Source of the DNA: Chromobacterium sphagni
Lineage (GTDB): Bacteria; Pseudomonadota; Gammaproteobacteria; Burkholderiales; Chromobacteriaceae
Direction: 5' to 3'
DNA length: 64,000 bases
NCBI RefSeq assembly: GCF_001855555.1
Contig: NZ_MKCT01000017.1
Coordinates: 1 to 64,000 of the forward strand
Shown here: in pieces, positions 9,650 to 18,156 of the stretch
Layout of the letters: the number at the start of each line of letters is the position of its first letter
Numbering within the stretch: position 1 is the stretch's first letter
The notes under the pieces: generated by a model
What the model was told of the DNA's origin: nothing
Seen by the model: only the letters and a program-made list of their open reading frames with translations
The model's database searches: none
Made by a program: the position numbers and the translations under genes

Positions 9650-10428
9650 TGAAGCTGATCCATTCTTTTGATACCGAGGCGCTGGCAACCCTGTTGCAGC
9701 AAGACGCGTCGTTAAGCGAGAACTTGCAGCAATATTTGCTGTTTGATGGCGCGCTCAATCCTGGCTTGCTCAAACATATTCGTCTTAGCGGCATGCCATG
9801 GCTCAGCGTGTTTACCCAAAGCGATGATGGCGATGAACAGTTGATGTCCGCGTCGCCGTTATTGGTGCAGTGGGAAGAACTGCGGTACGCGCAGATACAG
9901 CGTTTTCTGATGCAGTGTGATGGCATGCCTATGGTCAGCGTGTGGCGCACCCCGGAAAGCTTGCCCGAGTTGGCGGCGCGTTTGCTGCCGTGGTGTGTGG
10001 TGAAGGCGGATGACCAGCATTTCAACCTGCGTTTTCCAGATACCCGCCGCCTGGTAGACATCGTGGGCGTGCTGGATGATGAACAGCGCGGTCAGTTTTT
10101 TGGCCCGGCGGTCTTGTGTGTCGTTCCCACGCGTTTCGGCGCTTGGGAAACCTTGGCCATGCCGCGAGAGGCGCTGCCTCTGGCAGAGAAGGCGGTATTG
10201 AATGCCGAGCAAACCCTGGCATTGATTCGCGCAGGGGAGGCGGATGAAACGTTGTATCACATGCAATTCCATCGCGCGATACGGCCTGAGGTGCTGGCGG
10301 ATTGCCATCCTGCTGTCGAGCAAGCCTTGTCGCAGGCCGACAAGAATGGCGTGGATGCGCCGGATGAACGTTATCAATGTTGTCTGGATGCGTTGCGGGA
10401 TCCCGCAGCGTTCAATTTGAGGGGATAG
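9646..10428 (+). CDS. DUF4123 T6SS effector adaptor
   Basis: DUF4123 proteins (Tap/TEC chaperones) load a specific effector onto a cognate VgrG. The 260-residue product shows the family layout: an early YLLFDGALNPGL motif, then PWLSVFTQS and a SPLLVQW segment. The ATG overlaps the vgrG stop (ATGATGA, with two candidate ATGs at 9646 and 9649), so expression is coupled to VgrG. The genes that follow are its likely cargo module. Family assignment is good. Which effector it loads is inferred from gene order. Confidence 0.82.
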   Translation: MMKLIHSFDTEALATLLQQDASLSENLQQYLLFDGALNPGLLKHIRLSGMPWLSVFTQSDDGDEQLMSASPLLVQWEELRYAQIQRFLMQCDGMPMVSVWRTPESLPELAARLLPWCVVKADDQHFNLRFPDTRRLVDIVGVLDDEQRGQFFGPAVLCVVPTRFGAWETLAMPREALPLAEKAVLNAEQTLALIRAGEADETLYHMQFHRAIRPEVLADCHPAVEQALSQADKNGVDAPDERYQCCLDALRDPAAFNLRG

Positions 10429-10431
10429 GGC

Positions 10432-10893
10432 ATGTTGGGTCGAATCGGCAAGTGTTTGGCTTTGGTGTTGGCGTTGCTGCCGCTGTCTGCCATGGCGGAT
10501 GAGTTTGTTGGGGATTATGTGTTGCAGCCCTCGGGCGAGATGCAGCAGATTTATGGCGATGACGGCAAGCCGGCGCGCTTGGTGACCGTGGAAAAGCGCG
10601 ATGGCGGTTATTGGTTGAATGTTAAAGGCCTGATGGGCAGCGGAGAGCCGCAAAAGGCGGAGCTGCAAAAGGATGGCAAATACCTGGCGCAGTGGCTGGG
10701 CTGGACGCCAGATGCTGATGCGCCGGCCATCCGCTCCACCGCACTGGTGGGCGACCGGATCGCGCTGTTCCATATCGCCAAGGGCACCGAACTGCAAAGC
10801 GCCAATGGGCGCAGCCACGTGATGCGCACGGATTACTTGCTGGTAATGCCGGGCATGGATCTGGCGCTGGAGCGTGTGCCGGCAGACCAATGA
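10432..10893 (+). CDS. Secreted protein of unknown function in the VgrG module
   Basis: A 153-residue protein with a clear Sec signal peptide (MLGRIGKCLALVLALLPLSAMA, cleavage near residue 22) and no lipobox, so it is probably periplasmic. I do not recognise the family. It begins three bases after the adaptor gene with a good GAGGGG, and its stop overlaps the next ATG (ATGA). Position and export suggest an immunity or accessory factor for the adjacent lipase toxin, but no motif proves this. Confidence 0.6.
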   Translation: MLGRIGKCLALVLALLPLSAMADEFVGDYVLQPSGEMQQIYGDDGKPARLVTVEKRDGGYWLNVKGLMGSGEPQKAELQKDGKYLAQWLGWTPDADAPAIRSTALVGDRIALFHIAKGTELQSANGRSHVMRTDYLLVMPGMDLALERVPADQ

Positions 10894-11561
10894 GCCTGAC
10901 GCAAGCGAGGTGTTGCCGCTGGATGGTTCCCTCGCTGGCTTGCCTAATGCTTAGCGCCTGCGCCGGCATGGGCGGCCAGCTGGGCACGTCGATGACGGTG
11001 GTGAATTACAGCGGCAAGGGCTACGACTGGGTGGCGGTGGCGCAGCCGCAAACGCCCAAGCAGGCGGAAGCGGCGGAAATGATTGGCCCATACGGCGCGG
11101 GCGGCATCATGTGCTGCGTCAACCTGCCAGCCCAATGGCAGCCGGGCATGCAATTGATAGTCCAGACCAAGGATGAAACCAAGGCTAAGACCGCTGCGGA
11201 ATGGGATAAGGAGAGAATTCCATTACAGCTACGCACTGTGGATGTGCCACGTTATGAGGCCAGCGATGTCGGCACGGTATGGGTGCAATTGCTGCCGGAC
11301 GACAAGGTGGCGTTGGTGGTCAGCCGTTACGATCCATCGAATGCGAATTGGCCGGGTGCGATCAAGGGCTGGCCGAAGCCTTCTTTAGAGTATAAAAGGA
11401 AAATCTGGGCAGAAGATTTGAAAAGAGAAACAGAATTATTAAAAGTTATGCAGCAGGCTATACAGGATCCGAAGGTGAATAATAAGGATAGGCCTGCTAT
11501 GCAAGAAACAATAAATGATATTAAGATAAATATTGATAAGCTTGAGAGGGCATTGAAATGA
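10890..11561 (+). CDS. DUF3304-like lipoprotein, putative lipase immunity protein (copy 1)
   Basis: A 223-residue lipoprotein with lipobox LSAC (Cys29 from the first ATG). The body contains GAGGIMCCVNLPAQWQPG, which resembles the DUF3304 family. Family members next to Tle1-type phospholipases are periplasmic immunity proteins; that role is inferred here. Residues to about 165 are almost identical to the copy at 11988-12626. The C-terminal tail (EYKRKIWAEDLKRE onward, AT-rich) is different. It overlaps the upstream gene and the downstream broken effector start. ATG 10923, with GAGGTG upstream, is an alternative start that still keeps the lipobox. Confidence 0.72.
   Translation: MSLTQARCCRWMVPSLACLMLSACAGMGGQLGTSMTVVNYSGKGYDWVAVAQPQTPKQAEAAEMIGPYGAGGIMCCVNLPAQWQPGMQLIVQTKDETKAKTAAEWDKERIPLQLRTVDVPRYEASDVGTVWVQLLPDDKVALVVSRYDPSNANWPGAIKGWPKPSLEYKRKIWAEDLKRETELLKVMQQAIQDPKVNNKDRPAMQETINDIKINIDKLERALK
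10951..11392 (+). repeat. Near-identical repeat A1 (immunity gene body)
   Basis: By eye this segment matches 12029-12474 with only scattered substitutions. The match stops abruptly at the codons for EYK/EYR near the 3' end of each immunity gene. Confidence 0.85.
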
Positions 11562-11938
11562 CAGCGCTAGCAAGCTTATATGATACTTCGTGGTCGGATC
11601 CTACAAATGCCGCGAAATTTTTTGATCCAGTAAAAGATATTCCAAAGTTAAGGCAGTTCGAAAAGCGGGAACTTCCCCCAGTAGGTAACCCAAACGCCAG
11701 CTGCGATTTTAATCTGTTTTTCGGTTTTTTCTTCGACGGCACGCGCAATAACTATAACCTCTGCACCGAAAACGAGGGGTTTTCCAATGTGGCGCGCTTG
11801 TACGACACTTACCCAGGTAAGGCTGTGCCGGGGTGGTCAAAGAAGCACTGCCTCTGGACGGGAATGAGGATTATCCCCACTTTTTCAGAGTGTATATTCC
11901 GGGTGTAGGCACGCCGTTTCCGCAAGTCAATGATCGCG
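11558..11938 (+). pseudogene. Truncated N-terminal fragment of a Tle1-like (DUF2235) effector gene
   Basis: The fragment begins MTALASLYDTSWSD and matches the intact effector downstream from RELPPVGNPNASCDFNLFFG through YPGKAVPG. It then shifts frame because a G run is one base shorter (four G at about 11829-11832 against five in the intact copy). DNA similarity continues to about 11933 (CAAGTCAATGA) and then stops, so the rest of the gene is missing. It lacks the catalytic GFSRG region and cannot encode a lipase. It is translationally coupled to the preceding immunity gene, like the intact pair. Confidence 0.88.
11665..11933 (+). repeat. Near-identical repeat B1 (effector N-terminal segment)
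   Basis: It matches about 12725-12996 in the intact effector gene, apart from scattered substitutions and a one-base G-run difference. Together with repeat A1 it brackets a divergent stretch of about 270 bp. Confidence 0.83.
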
Positions 11939-11987
11939 GAGGCAGCAGGCTAGATTTGAAAAACAGGAGACTCAGGTGGGTATCGTG

Positions 11988-12626
11988 ATGAAAAGAATGG
12001 TCTGGCTACTGTTGTGTTGCACGGCGCTGAGCGCTTGCGCCGGTATGGGTGGCCAGTTGGGCGCGTCGATGACGGTGGTGAATTACAGCGGCAAGGGCTA
12101 CGACTGGGTGGCGGTGGCGCAGCCGCAAACGCCCAAGCAGGCGGAAGCGGCGGAAATGATTGGCCCATACGGTGCGGGCGGCATCATGTGCTGCGTCAAT
12201 CTGCCGGCCAAATGGCAGCCAGGCATGCAATTGATAGTCCAGACCAAGGATGAAACCAAGGCTAAGACCGCTGCGGAATGGGATAAGGAGAGAATTCCAT
12301 TGCAGCTACGCACTGTGGATGTGCCACGTTATGAGGCCAGCGATGTCGGCACGGTGTGGGTGCAATTGCTGCCGGACGACAAGGTGGCGTTGGTGGTCAG
12401 CCGTTACGACCCCACGAATGCAAATTGGCCGGGTGCGATCAAGGGCTGGCCGAAGCCTTCTCTGGAGTACCGTCGCCAATTATGGGATCAGGAAATGAGA
12501 CTTTTGACTAAAGATCTTGCTGATTTCCAAGCGCAGATTAAGAAAGATAGTGCGAATCGGGAAAAATACCAAGATGCCATTGATTCTGTTCAGGATCAAA
12601 TCAATAGATTGGGAGGGCGGCCGTGA
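11988..12626 (+). CDS. DUF3304-like lipoprotein, putative lipase immunity protein (copy 2)
   Basis: A 212-residue lipoprotein with signal MKRMVWLLLCCTALSAC (Cys17). The body is nearly identical to copy 1, including IMCCVNLPAKWQPG, but it has a different C-terminal tail (YRRQLWDQEMRLLTKD onward, predicted helical). ATG 11988 is preferred over GTG 11976 because AGGTGGG at 11974-11980 is well placed and the signal peptide is then compact. Its stop overlaps the GTG start of the intact phospholipase, as expected for a cognate immunity/toxin pair. Specificity is inferred. Confidence 0.76.
   Translation: MKRMVWLLLCCTALSACAGMGGQLGASMTVVNYSGKGYDWVAVAQPQTPKQAEAAEMIGPYGAGGIMCCVNLPAKWQPGMQLIVQTKDETKAKTAAEWDKERIPLQLRTVDVPRYEASDVGTVWVQLLPDDKVALVVSRYDPTNANWPGAIKGWPKPSLEYRRQLWDQEMRLLTKDLADFQAQIKKDSANREKYQDAIDSVQDQINRLGGRP
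12029..12474 (+). repeat. Near-identical repeat A2 (immunity gene body)
   Basis: Partner of 10951-11392. The two copies lie about 1.08 kb apart in direct orientation. Confidence 0.85.
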
Positions 12627-14635
12627 CGAAGCTCTGTGGTAATATACCAATCACAAGCCATGATCCGAGTCAATATGAAGTTTTTTTTGATAGTTTGGAT
12701 CGGGCGGCAATAAGAAAATATGAGCAGAGGGAACTTCCCCCAGTAGGTAATCCAAACGCCAGCTGCGATTTCAATCTGTTTTTCGGTTTTTTCTTCGATG
12801 GCACACGCAATAACTATAACCTGTGCACCGAAAACGAGGGGTTTTCCAATGTGGCGCGCTTGTACGATACTTACCCAGGTCAGGCTGTGCCGGGGGTGGT
12901 CAAAGAAGAACTGCCTTTGGACGGGAATGAAGATTATCCGCACTTCTTCAAAGTGTATATTCCGGGCGTAGGCACGCCGTTTCCGCAAGTCAATGACAGC
13001 GGAAAGGGCATGGATGCCACCTTTGGCGCCGCCTCCGCCTTGTTTGGCCATGAGCGCATCGTCTGGGCCTTGATGCAGGCGATCAATAATCTCAACCGCT
13101 ATTTTGTCGGGCAGGAGCTGCTGGACAAGGGCAAGATCGCTGCACTGAGCAAACAACTGGTGATTACCGGCTGGCACTTGAAGAAAGAGCGCTGGCTGAC
13201 CGCGCGCGAAATGGAGCAGGGCAAGCAGAGCACCTACGATCTGCTGCGCGCGCAACTGAAGCTGCTGCACGGCTCGATCAAGGATTTCATGCATGCGCCG
13301 GGCGAGAAGCCGGCCAATATGTCCAAGGGCGAGGTGGGGAATATCCATCTGTCCGCATTCGGCTTTTCGCGCGGCGCCACCAAGGCGCGCTGCTTCAGCA
13401 ACTGGATGCAGCGCCTGTGCCAGCTGGATGCGGAATTGACCGACCAGCCGGGGCAGATGACTCTGGGCGGCTTCCCGGTGAAGTTCGACTTTTTGGGCAT
13501 CTTCGATACCGTGGCATCGGTGGGCCTGGCCTCGTCCACGCTGTTGTTCGACGGCCATGCGGAATGGGCGGACGCGGAGACCTCGCTGCGGGTGCCCATG
13601 GGCATGCCCTGTGTGCATCTTGTGGCGGCACATGAAATCCGCCGCAGCTTCCCGCTGGACTCGATCGAAATGGGTGCGGGCGCGCCCCCGGGCGGCGAAG
13701 AGATCATGTTTCCCGGCGTGCATTCGGATGTGGGCGGCGGCTATCTGCCCAAGGAGCAGGGGCGTGGCGTGTCCGACAAAGGCAGTGACATGCTATCGCG
13801 GATTCCCTTGGCGGTGATGTACCGCAAGGCGCGGCTGGCCGGCGTGCCGCTGAAGGCGGAAAAGGCCAAACCTGCCGCCCAACTGCGCATGCAGGTGGAC
13901 CCAAAATTGATAGCCGACTTCAACGCCTATCTCGCCACGCTCGGCGTCGAGGCCGGCAAGCCCGCGCCGGAAAAAGCGTACAAGAGCTTGCTGAAGGATT
14001 TGTATTTGCCCTACATCGCCTGGCGCTTGAGCTGGGTGGACAAGCAGGACGATGCGTCCTTGCGCGCGCATTTCGACAATCTGCAAAACGCGTCCAACAC
14101 GGACGTCAACGACTTGCTGGGCGGCAACGTCAGGCTGGCCGAACATCTCAGCTATTACAAGCGTTGGAGCAGTGGCGAGATGGAGCAGATTGGCAAGATC
14201 AGAAAGGCTTACTACCCGCCGACGCTTGATCCCAAGGTGGTCAAAGACTGGGCCGAGTTCAAGGACATTTGGCCGGAGCTGGAAAAGGGCGAGCAATCTT
14301 CATTGCTGAAACCGGCCGCCAGCCGTCTGTTCCAGTATTACGTGCATGATTCCTATGCCTGGTTCCGGCTAACCGGCAAGGAAGAGCCAGAAATTTTGGC
14401 CATGCTGGAGAAAATGTCGCATCAGGACCCAAATACCTTATCGGAAGAGGAAAAAGGTTGGGTCAAGTTATATGTGGAATCTGGCCGCAAACAGGTTCCC
14501 AAGGGCGTGACAGGCGGGCAGGAGCCATTCAGCGTAGGCGCCGGTTATCTGCGTTATCGCAAAGTGTATGCCGGGGCAGATAATGTTTTGCTGACCAGAC
14601 GCGGATTCAATGCATTTGATGCTCAGGTTGCATGA
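12623..14635 (+). CDS. Tle1-type T6SS phospholipase effector (DUF2235)
   Basis: A 670-residue alpha/beta-hydrolase of the DUF2235/Tle1 family, delivered by T6SS to attack membrane phospholipids of target bacteria (family knowledge). Visible are FFGFFFDGTRNNYN near residue 55, the nucleophile elbow FGFSRGA with Ser at about 249, an Asp in GIFDTVASVG (about 295), and a His in PGVHSDVGGGY (about 367). These are the expected triad positions. The GTG start at 12623 overlaps the immunity stop, and GGGAGG at 12611-12616 supports it. The first ~40 residues differ from the broken copy upstream while the following ~90 are nearly identical. It is probably loaded on the first VgrG by the DUF4123 adaptor. 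Confidence 0.88.
   Translation: MTKLCGNIPITSHDPSQYEVFFDSLDRAAIRKYEQRELPPVGNPNASCDFNLFFGFFFDGTRNNYNLCTENEGFSNVARLYDTYPGQAVPGVVKEELPLDGNEDYPHFFKVYIPGVGTPFPQVNDSGKGMDATFGAASALFGHERIVWALMQAINNLNRYFVGQELLDKGKIAALSKQLVITGWHLKKERWLTAREMEQGKQSTYDLLRAQLKLLHGSIKDFMHAPGEKPANMSKGEVGNIHLSAFGFSRGATKARCFSNWMQRLCQLDAELTDQPGQMTLGGFPVKFDFLGIFDTVASVGLASSTLLFDGHAEWADAETSLRVPMGMPCVHLVAAHEIRRSFPLDSIEMGAGAPPGGEEIMFPGVHSDVGGGYLPKEQGRGVSDKGSDMLSRIPLAVMYRKARLAGVPLKAEKAKPAAQLRMQVDPKLIADFNAYLATLGVEAGKPAPEKAYKSLLKDLYLPYIAWRLSWVDKQDDASLRAHFDNLQNASNTDVNDLLGGNVRLAEHLSYYKRWSSGEMEQIGKIRKAYYPPTLDPKVVKDWAEFKDIWPELEKGEQSSLLKPAASRLFQYYVHDSYAWFRLTGKEEPEILAMLEKMSHQDPNTLSEEEKGWVKLYVESGRKQVPKGVTGGQEPFSVGAGYLRYRKVYAGADNVLLTRRGFNAFDAQVA
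12725..12996 (+). repeat. Near-identical repeat B2 (effector N-terminal segment)
   Basis: Partner of 11665-11933. Here the reading frame is intact. Confidence 0.83.
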
Positions 14636-14660
14636 GTTGAAGAATAAATAACAGGTGGAT

Positions 14661-15284
14661 ATGAATCGACGTAATTTTATGATGGCGCTTCCGGCCTTAG
14701 CGCTCAGCGCTTGCGCCACCCCGGCTTTGTTCAAACAGAGCCAGGCTGATAATATTGTTTATTACGATGAAAATGCGCAAGGCTTTTTTGTTACCGCCGA
14801 TGGAAAAAACTTGGTGGTGCTGGGCAAGGATTATCACTATGTAATGGATGATCTGGGCAATTTGCCATTGCTGTTGAAATCTTCATTAAAGCCGAGATTG
14901 CAAGCATCTTTCGATTATTTTTCGGTATCCACCAAAAACAAGGTGGATGGCTATGTCAATCTGACTTTAACGGGGGAAGTCTCGGATACAGAGCGCAAGT
15001 CGCTGCTCGATGAAAAATTCCAATACGATAACTACCCTGGCAGTTGGAAAAAAACTTACCATGCCCATGGCACGCGTTACTCTGCGAAAGGATTTGAGAT
15101 GCCCGCAAGTATCGGCAAGTTTAATCAACCCTATACAATTCGCGTGGCGGAGCACCACTCGCCAGGTTTGAAACGGGCGATCATATTGCTGACCCCTGTG
15201 ACGCTTGCTGTTGATGGTGTCTTAGTGTTGGGCGGGATTGTGATGTTCCCCTTGGCTGTCGGCGTATTAGCCGCTACCCACTGA
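14661..15284 (+). CDS. Lipoprotein of unknown function after the phospholipase effector
   Basis: About 207 residues. The N-terminus MNRRNFMMALPALALSAC has a lipobox, and its RRNFM stretch resembles a twin-arginine signal. A hydrophobic segment near the C-terminus (LLTPVTLAVDGVLVLGGIVM) could be membrane-embedded. I do not recognise the family. The gene is more AT-rich than the T6SS structural genes and sits between the effector and tssF, so a second immunity or accessory role is plausible but unproven. ATG 14661 is taken; GTG 14655 in the same frame is possible. Confidence 0.6.
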   Translation: MNRRNFMMALPALALSACATPALFKQSQADNIVYYDENAQGFFVTADGKNLVVLGKDYHYVMDDLGNLPLLLKSSLKPRLQASFDYFSVSTKNKVDGYVNLTLTGEVSDTERKSLLDEKFQYDNYPGSWKKTYHAHGTRYSAKGFEMPASIGKFNQPYTIRVAEHHSPGLKRAIILLTPVTLAVDGVLVLGGIVMFPLAVGVLAATH

Positions 15285-15301
15285 TAATATTTGCCCAGAC
15301 G

Positions 15302-17158
15302 ATGCTTGAATCTCTTCTCCCCTACTACGAACGCGAACTCGGCCAGCTGCGCGAGCTGTCCGGCGAGTTCGCGCGTCGCTATCCCAAGATCGCCGGCCGG
15401 CTGCAGATGGAAGGCGACCAGTGCGCCGATCCTCACACCGAGCGGCTGATCGAATCGTTCGCGCTGCTGGCGTCCCGCATCCATAAGAAGCTGGACGACG
15501 AATATCCCGAGGTGGCGGAGAGCTTCCTCGATGTGCTGTATCCGCATTATCTGCAGCCTATCCCGTCGGCCACCATCGTGCAGTTCGAGTGCGATCCGGC
15601 GCGGCCGGAGATCGCCAAGCGCTATCGGGTGGAGCGCGGCCAGCCAGTGCATGCGCCGGCTATCGGCGGGGTGGTGTGCAAGTTCCGCAGCGCCTATCCG
15701 GTCGACCTGTATCCGCTGTCGCTGCACAGCGCCAAGCTGGAGCTGACCAGCGGCTCGCCCTATCTGCGCCAGCTGGCGCCGGATGCGGCGGCCTTGTTGA
15801 CGCTGGAATTCCACACCCACGGCGGCCTGGCGGTCGGCGACATCGGCCTGGAGTCCTTGCGCTTCTTCCTGGACGGCGAGCCGGCGCTGATGCACCTGTT
15901 GTACGAGCTGATGCTGTCCAAGGTGCTGCGCATCCGCGCAGGCGACGGCAGCGAGGATCCGGCCAGGAATGTGGTGCTGCCGGCCTCTGCCATCCGTCCG
16001 GTGGGTTTCGGCCGCGACGAGGGCATGCTGGAGTACGATGAGCGCTCGTTCATGGGCTACCGCTTGTTGACCGAATACTTCTGCTACCCGGAAAAATTCC
16101 TGTTCCTGGACATTGCCGAGCTGGGCAAGGCGGCGTCGCAGCTGCAGGGCGAGAAGCTGGTGCTGCAGCTGGTGCTGGCGGACTACCCGGACAGCGAACG
16201 CCATCACCGCCTGCAAAGCCAGTTGCAGGCGCATCACTTGAAGCTGGGTTGCGCGCCCATCGTCAATCTGTTCCACCATCCCGCCGAACCCATCCGCGTC
16301 AGCCACCAGAAGGCCGGCTACGCGGTGCTGGCGGATTCGCGCAAGCAGCAGGCCTACGAGGTCATCCAGATCCGCCGCGTGGTGCGGGTGGAAAAATCCG
16401 GCGACGGCGAGAGCAGCGAGGAAGTGCCGCCGTTCTATGCCACCCGCCACGGCGGCGAACAGCAGGCGCCGCGCTTCTACTGGCACACCAGCCGCGAAGG
16501 CTCGCCGCGCGCCGGCGACAAGGGCACCGACCTGGAGCTGCACCTGGTGGACCTGCAGTTCAATATGGTGCGGCCGGCGGCCGAGGTGCTGAGCCTGGAC
16601 CTGCTTTGCAGCAACCGCGATTTGCCGGAGCAGATTCCGTTTGGCGGCAGCCAGGCCGCGCAGCGCACCGATTTTTCCTTGCCGGGGCATTCGGTGGTGA
16701 AGCGGGTGCGGTTGCTGCGCAAGCCGTCCGCCAGCCAGCGCAGCCCGCTGGGGCGCGCGGTGCAGTGGCGGCTGATTTCGCATCTGTCGCTCAACTATAT
16801 GTCCATCGTCGATTCCGGCGTGGGCGCCTTGCAGGAAATGCTGGCCTTGTACAATCTCACCGCCTCGCCTGTGAACGTGCGGCAGATCCAGGGCATAGCG
16901 GGCATCCACAGCGAGGCGGCAGTGACACGCGTCAGCGGGCGCGATTTCGCCGGCTTTGTGCGCGGTAGCGAAATCCGCCTGAAACTGGACGCGGATTATT
17001 ATGTCGGCGGCAGCGTGTATCTGTTCGCTTCCATCCTGGAGCGTTTCTTCGCGCTGTACTGCGCGCCAAACAGCTTCACCCGCTTGCGGGTGGAAACCGT
17101 GCAGCAGAACGAGGAGGTGGTATGGCCAGCCCGAGCCGGCGAAGCCCTCGTGATCTGA
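15302..17158 (+). CDS. tssF: T6SS baseplate protein TssF
   Basis: TssF (ImpG/VasA) is a core baseplate subunit acting with TssG and TssK. The 618-residue product begins MLESLLPYYERELGQLRELS and contains the family hallmarks EFARRYPKIAGRL, RLIESFALLASRI and LYPHYLQPIPS. Length is normal. Its 3' end overlaps tssG by 37 bases, indicating coupling. Confidence 0.96.
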   Translation: MLESLLPYYERELGQLRELSGEFARRYPKIAGRLQMEGDQCADPHTERLIESFALLASRIHKKLDDEYPEVAESFLDVLYPHYLQPIPSATIVQFECDPARPEIAKRYRVERGQPVHAPAIGGVVCKFRSAYPVDLYPLSLHSAKLELTSGSPYLRQLAPDAAALLTLEFHTHGGLAVGDIGLESLRFFLDGEPALMHLLYELMLSKVLRIRAGDGSEDPARNVVLPASAIRPVGFGRDEGMLEYDERSFMGYRLLTEYFCYPEKFLFLDIAELGKAASQLQGEKLVLQLVLADYPDSERHHRLQSQLQAHHLKLGCAPIVNLFHHPAEPIRVSHQKAGYAVLADSRKQQAYEVIQIRRVVRVEKSGDGESSEEVPPFYATRHGGEQQAPRFYWHTSREGSPRAGDKGTDLELHLVDLQFNMVRPAAEVLSLDLLCSNRDLPEQIPFGGSQAAQRTDFSLPGHSVVKRVRLLRKPSASQRSPLGRAVQWRLISHLSLNYMSIVDSGVGALQEMLALYNLTASPVNVRQIQGIAGIHSEAAVTRVSGRDFAGFVRGSEIRLKLDADYYVGGSVYLFASILERFFALYCAPNSFTRLRVETVQQNEEVVWPARAGEALVI

Positions 17159-18141
17159 GGCAGGAGCTGGCGCGCGACGCCAGCCAGTTCGGCTTCTTCC
17201 AGGCGGTGCGCCTGCTGGGCCTGGCCGCGCGCAAGCGTCCCGGCGTCCGCCGCAGCCGGCTGCCGGACACGCTGCGTTTCCGCACGCTGGCGTCGTTGTC
17301 GTTTCCCGCCAGCGAGCTGACCCAGTATCGGCCGGCGGAAGAGGACGGCGGCGGCCCGGACGAGATGACCATCAGCTTCCTCGGCCTGACCGGCCCGAGC
17401 GGCGCGCTGCCCACCGCGTACACCGAGCTGTTGCTGGAACGCAAGCTGCGCCACCGCGACAGCACCATGCACGCTTTTTTCGACCTGTTCAGCCACCGCG
17501 CCGGCGCGCTGTTCTACGAGGCCTGGTGCAAGTACCGCAGCTGGGTGAACGTGGAGGCCGGCGAGCGCGACGGCTTCACCCGCAACTTGCTGGACCTGGG
17601 CGGAGTGGGCTTGTCGCAGCTGCGCCAGCAGATGGGGCCGGGCGCGCGGCTGGACGAGCGCATGTTCGTCTACTTCGCCGGCCTGCTCAGCCAGAAGCCG
17701 ATGTCGGCGCAGGCGTTGACGACGCTGGTGGAAGGCTTTTTCGGCGTCGAGGCCTGCCTGGAGCAGTTTGTCGGCCAATGGCTGGCGGTGCCGCAGGCGG
17801 AGCAGAGCCAGCTGGGCCTGGACGGCTGCGAGCTGGGTTTTTCCGCATTTGCCGGCGAGCGCATCTGGGACAGGCAGACCAAGCTCAAGCTGCGGCTGGG
17901 GCCGCTCAGGCGCGCCGAGTTCGACGCGCTGCAGCCGCACGCCGACGGCGCCCAGGCGCTGCGCGCGCTGATGCAGTTCGCGCTGGGCCACGCGCTGGCG
18001 GTGGAGGTGTGCCTGGTGCTGGACAAGCGCGACGTGGCGCCGGCGGTATTGGGCGCCGCCTCGCTGCGCCTGGGCGGAGACGGCTGGCTGGGCATGCCGG
18101 AGCGCCACCCCGACGATATGCGCTACACCCTGTTGAACTGA
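17122..18141 (+). CDS. tssG: T6SS baseplate protein TssG
   Basis: TssG (ImpH/VasB) pairs with TssF in the baseplate wedge. The 339-residue product shows FGFFQAVRLLGLAA near the N-terminus, FLGLTGPSGALPTAYTELL and AFFDLFSHRAGALFYEAW, all typical of the family. The ATG inside tssF is supported by GAGGAGG at 17111-17117. Normal length. Confidence 0.95.
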   Translation: MASPSRRSPRDLRQELARDASQFGFFQAVRLLGLAARKRPGVRRSRLPDTLRFRTLASLSFPASELTQYRPAEEDGGGPDEMTISFLGLTGPSGALPTAYTELLLERKLRHRDSTMHAFFDLFSHRAGALFYEAWCKYRSWVNVEAGERDGFTRNLLDLGGVGLSQLRQQMGPGARLDERMFVYFAGLLSQKPMSAQALTTLVEGFFGVEACLEQFVGQWLAVPQAEQSQLGLDGCELGFSAFAGERIWDRQTKLKLRLGPLRRAEFDALQPHADGAQALRALMQFALGHALAVEVCLVLDKRDVAPAVLGAASLRLGGDGWLGMPERHPDDMRYTLLN

Positions 18142-18156
18142 GTGGAAAGGCACGCA

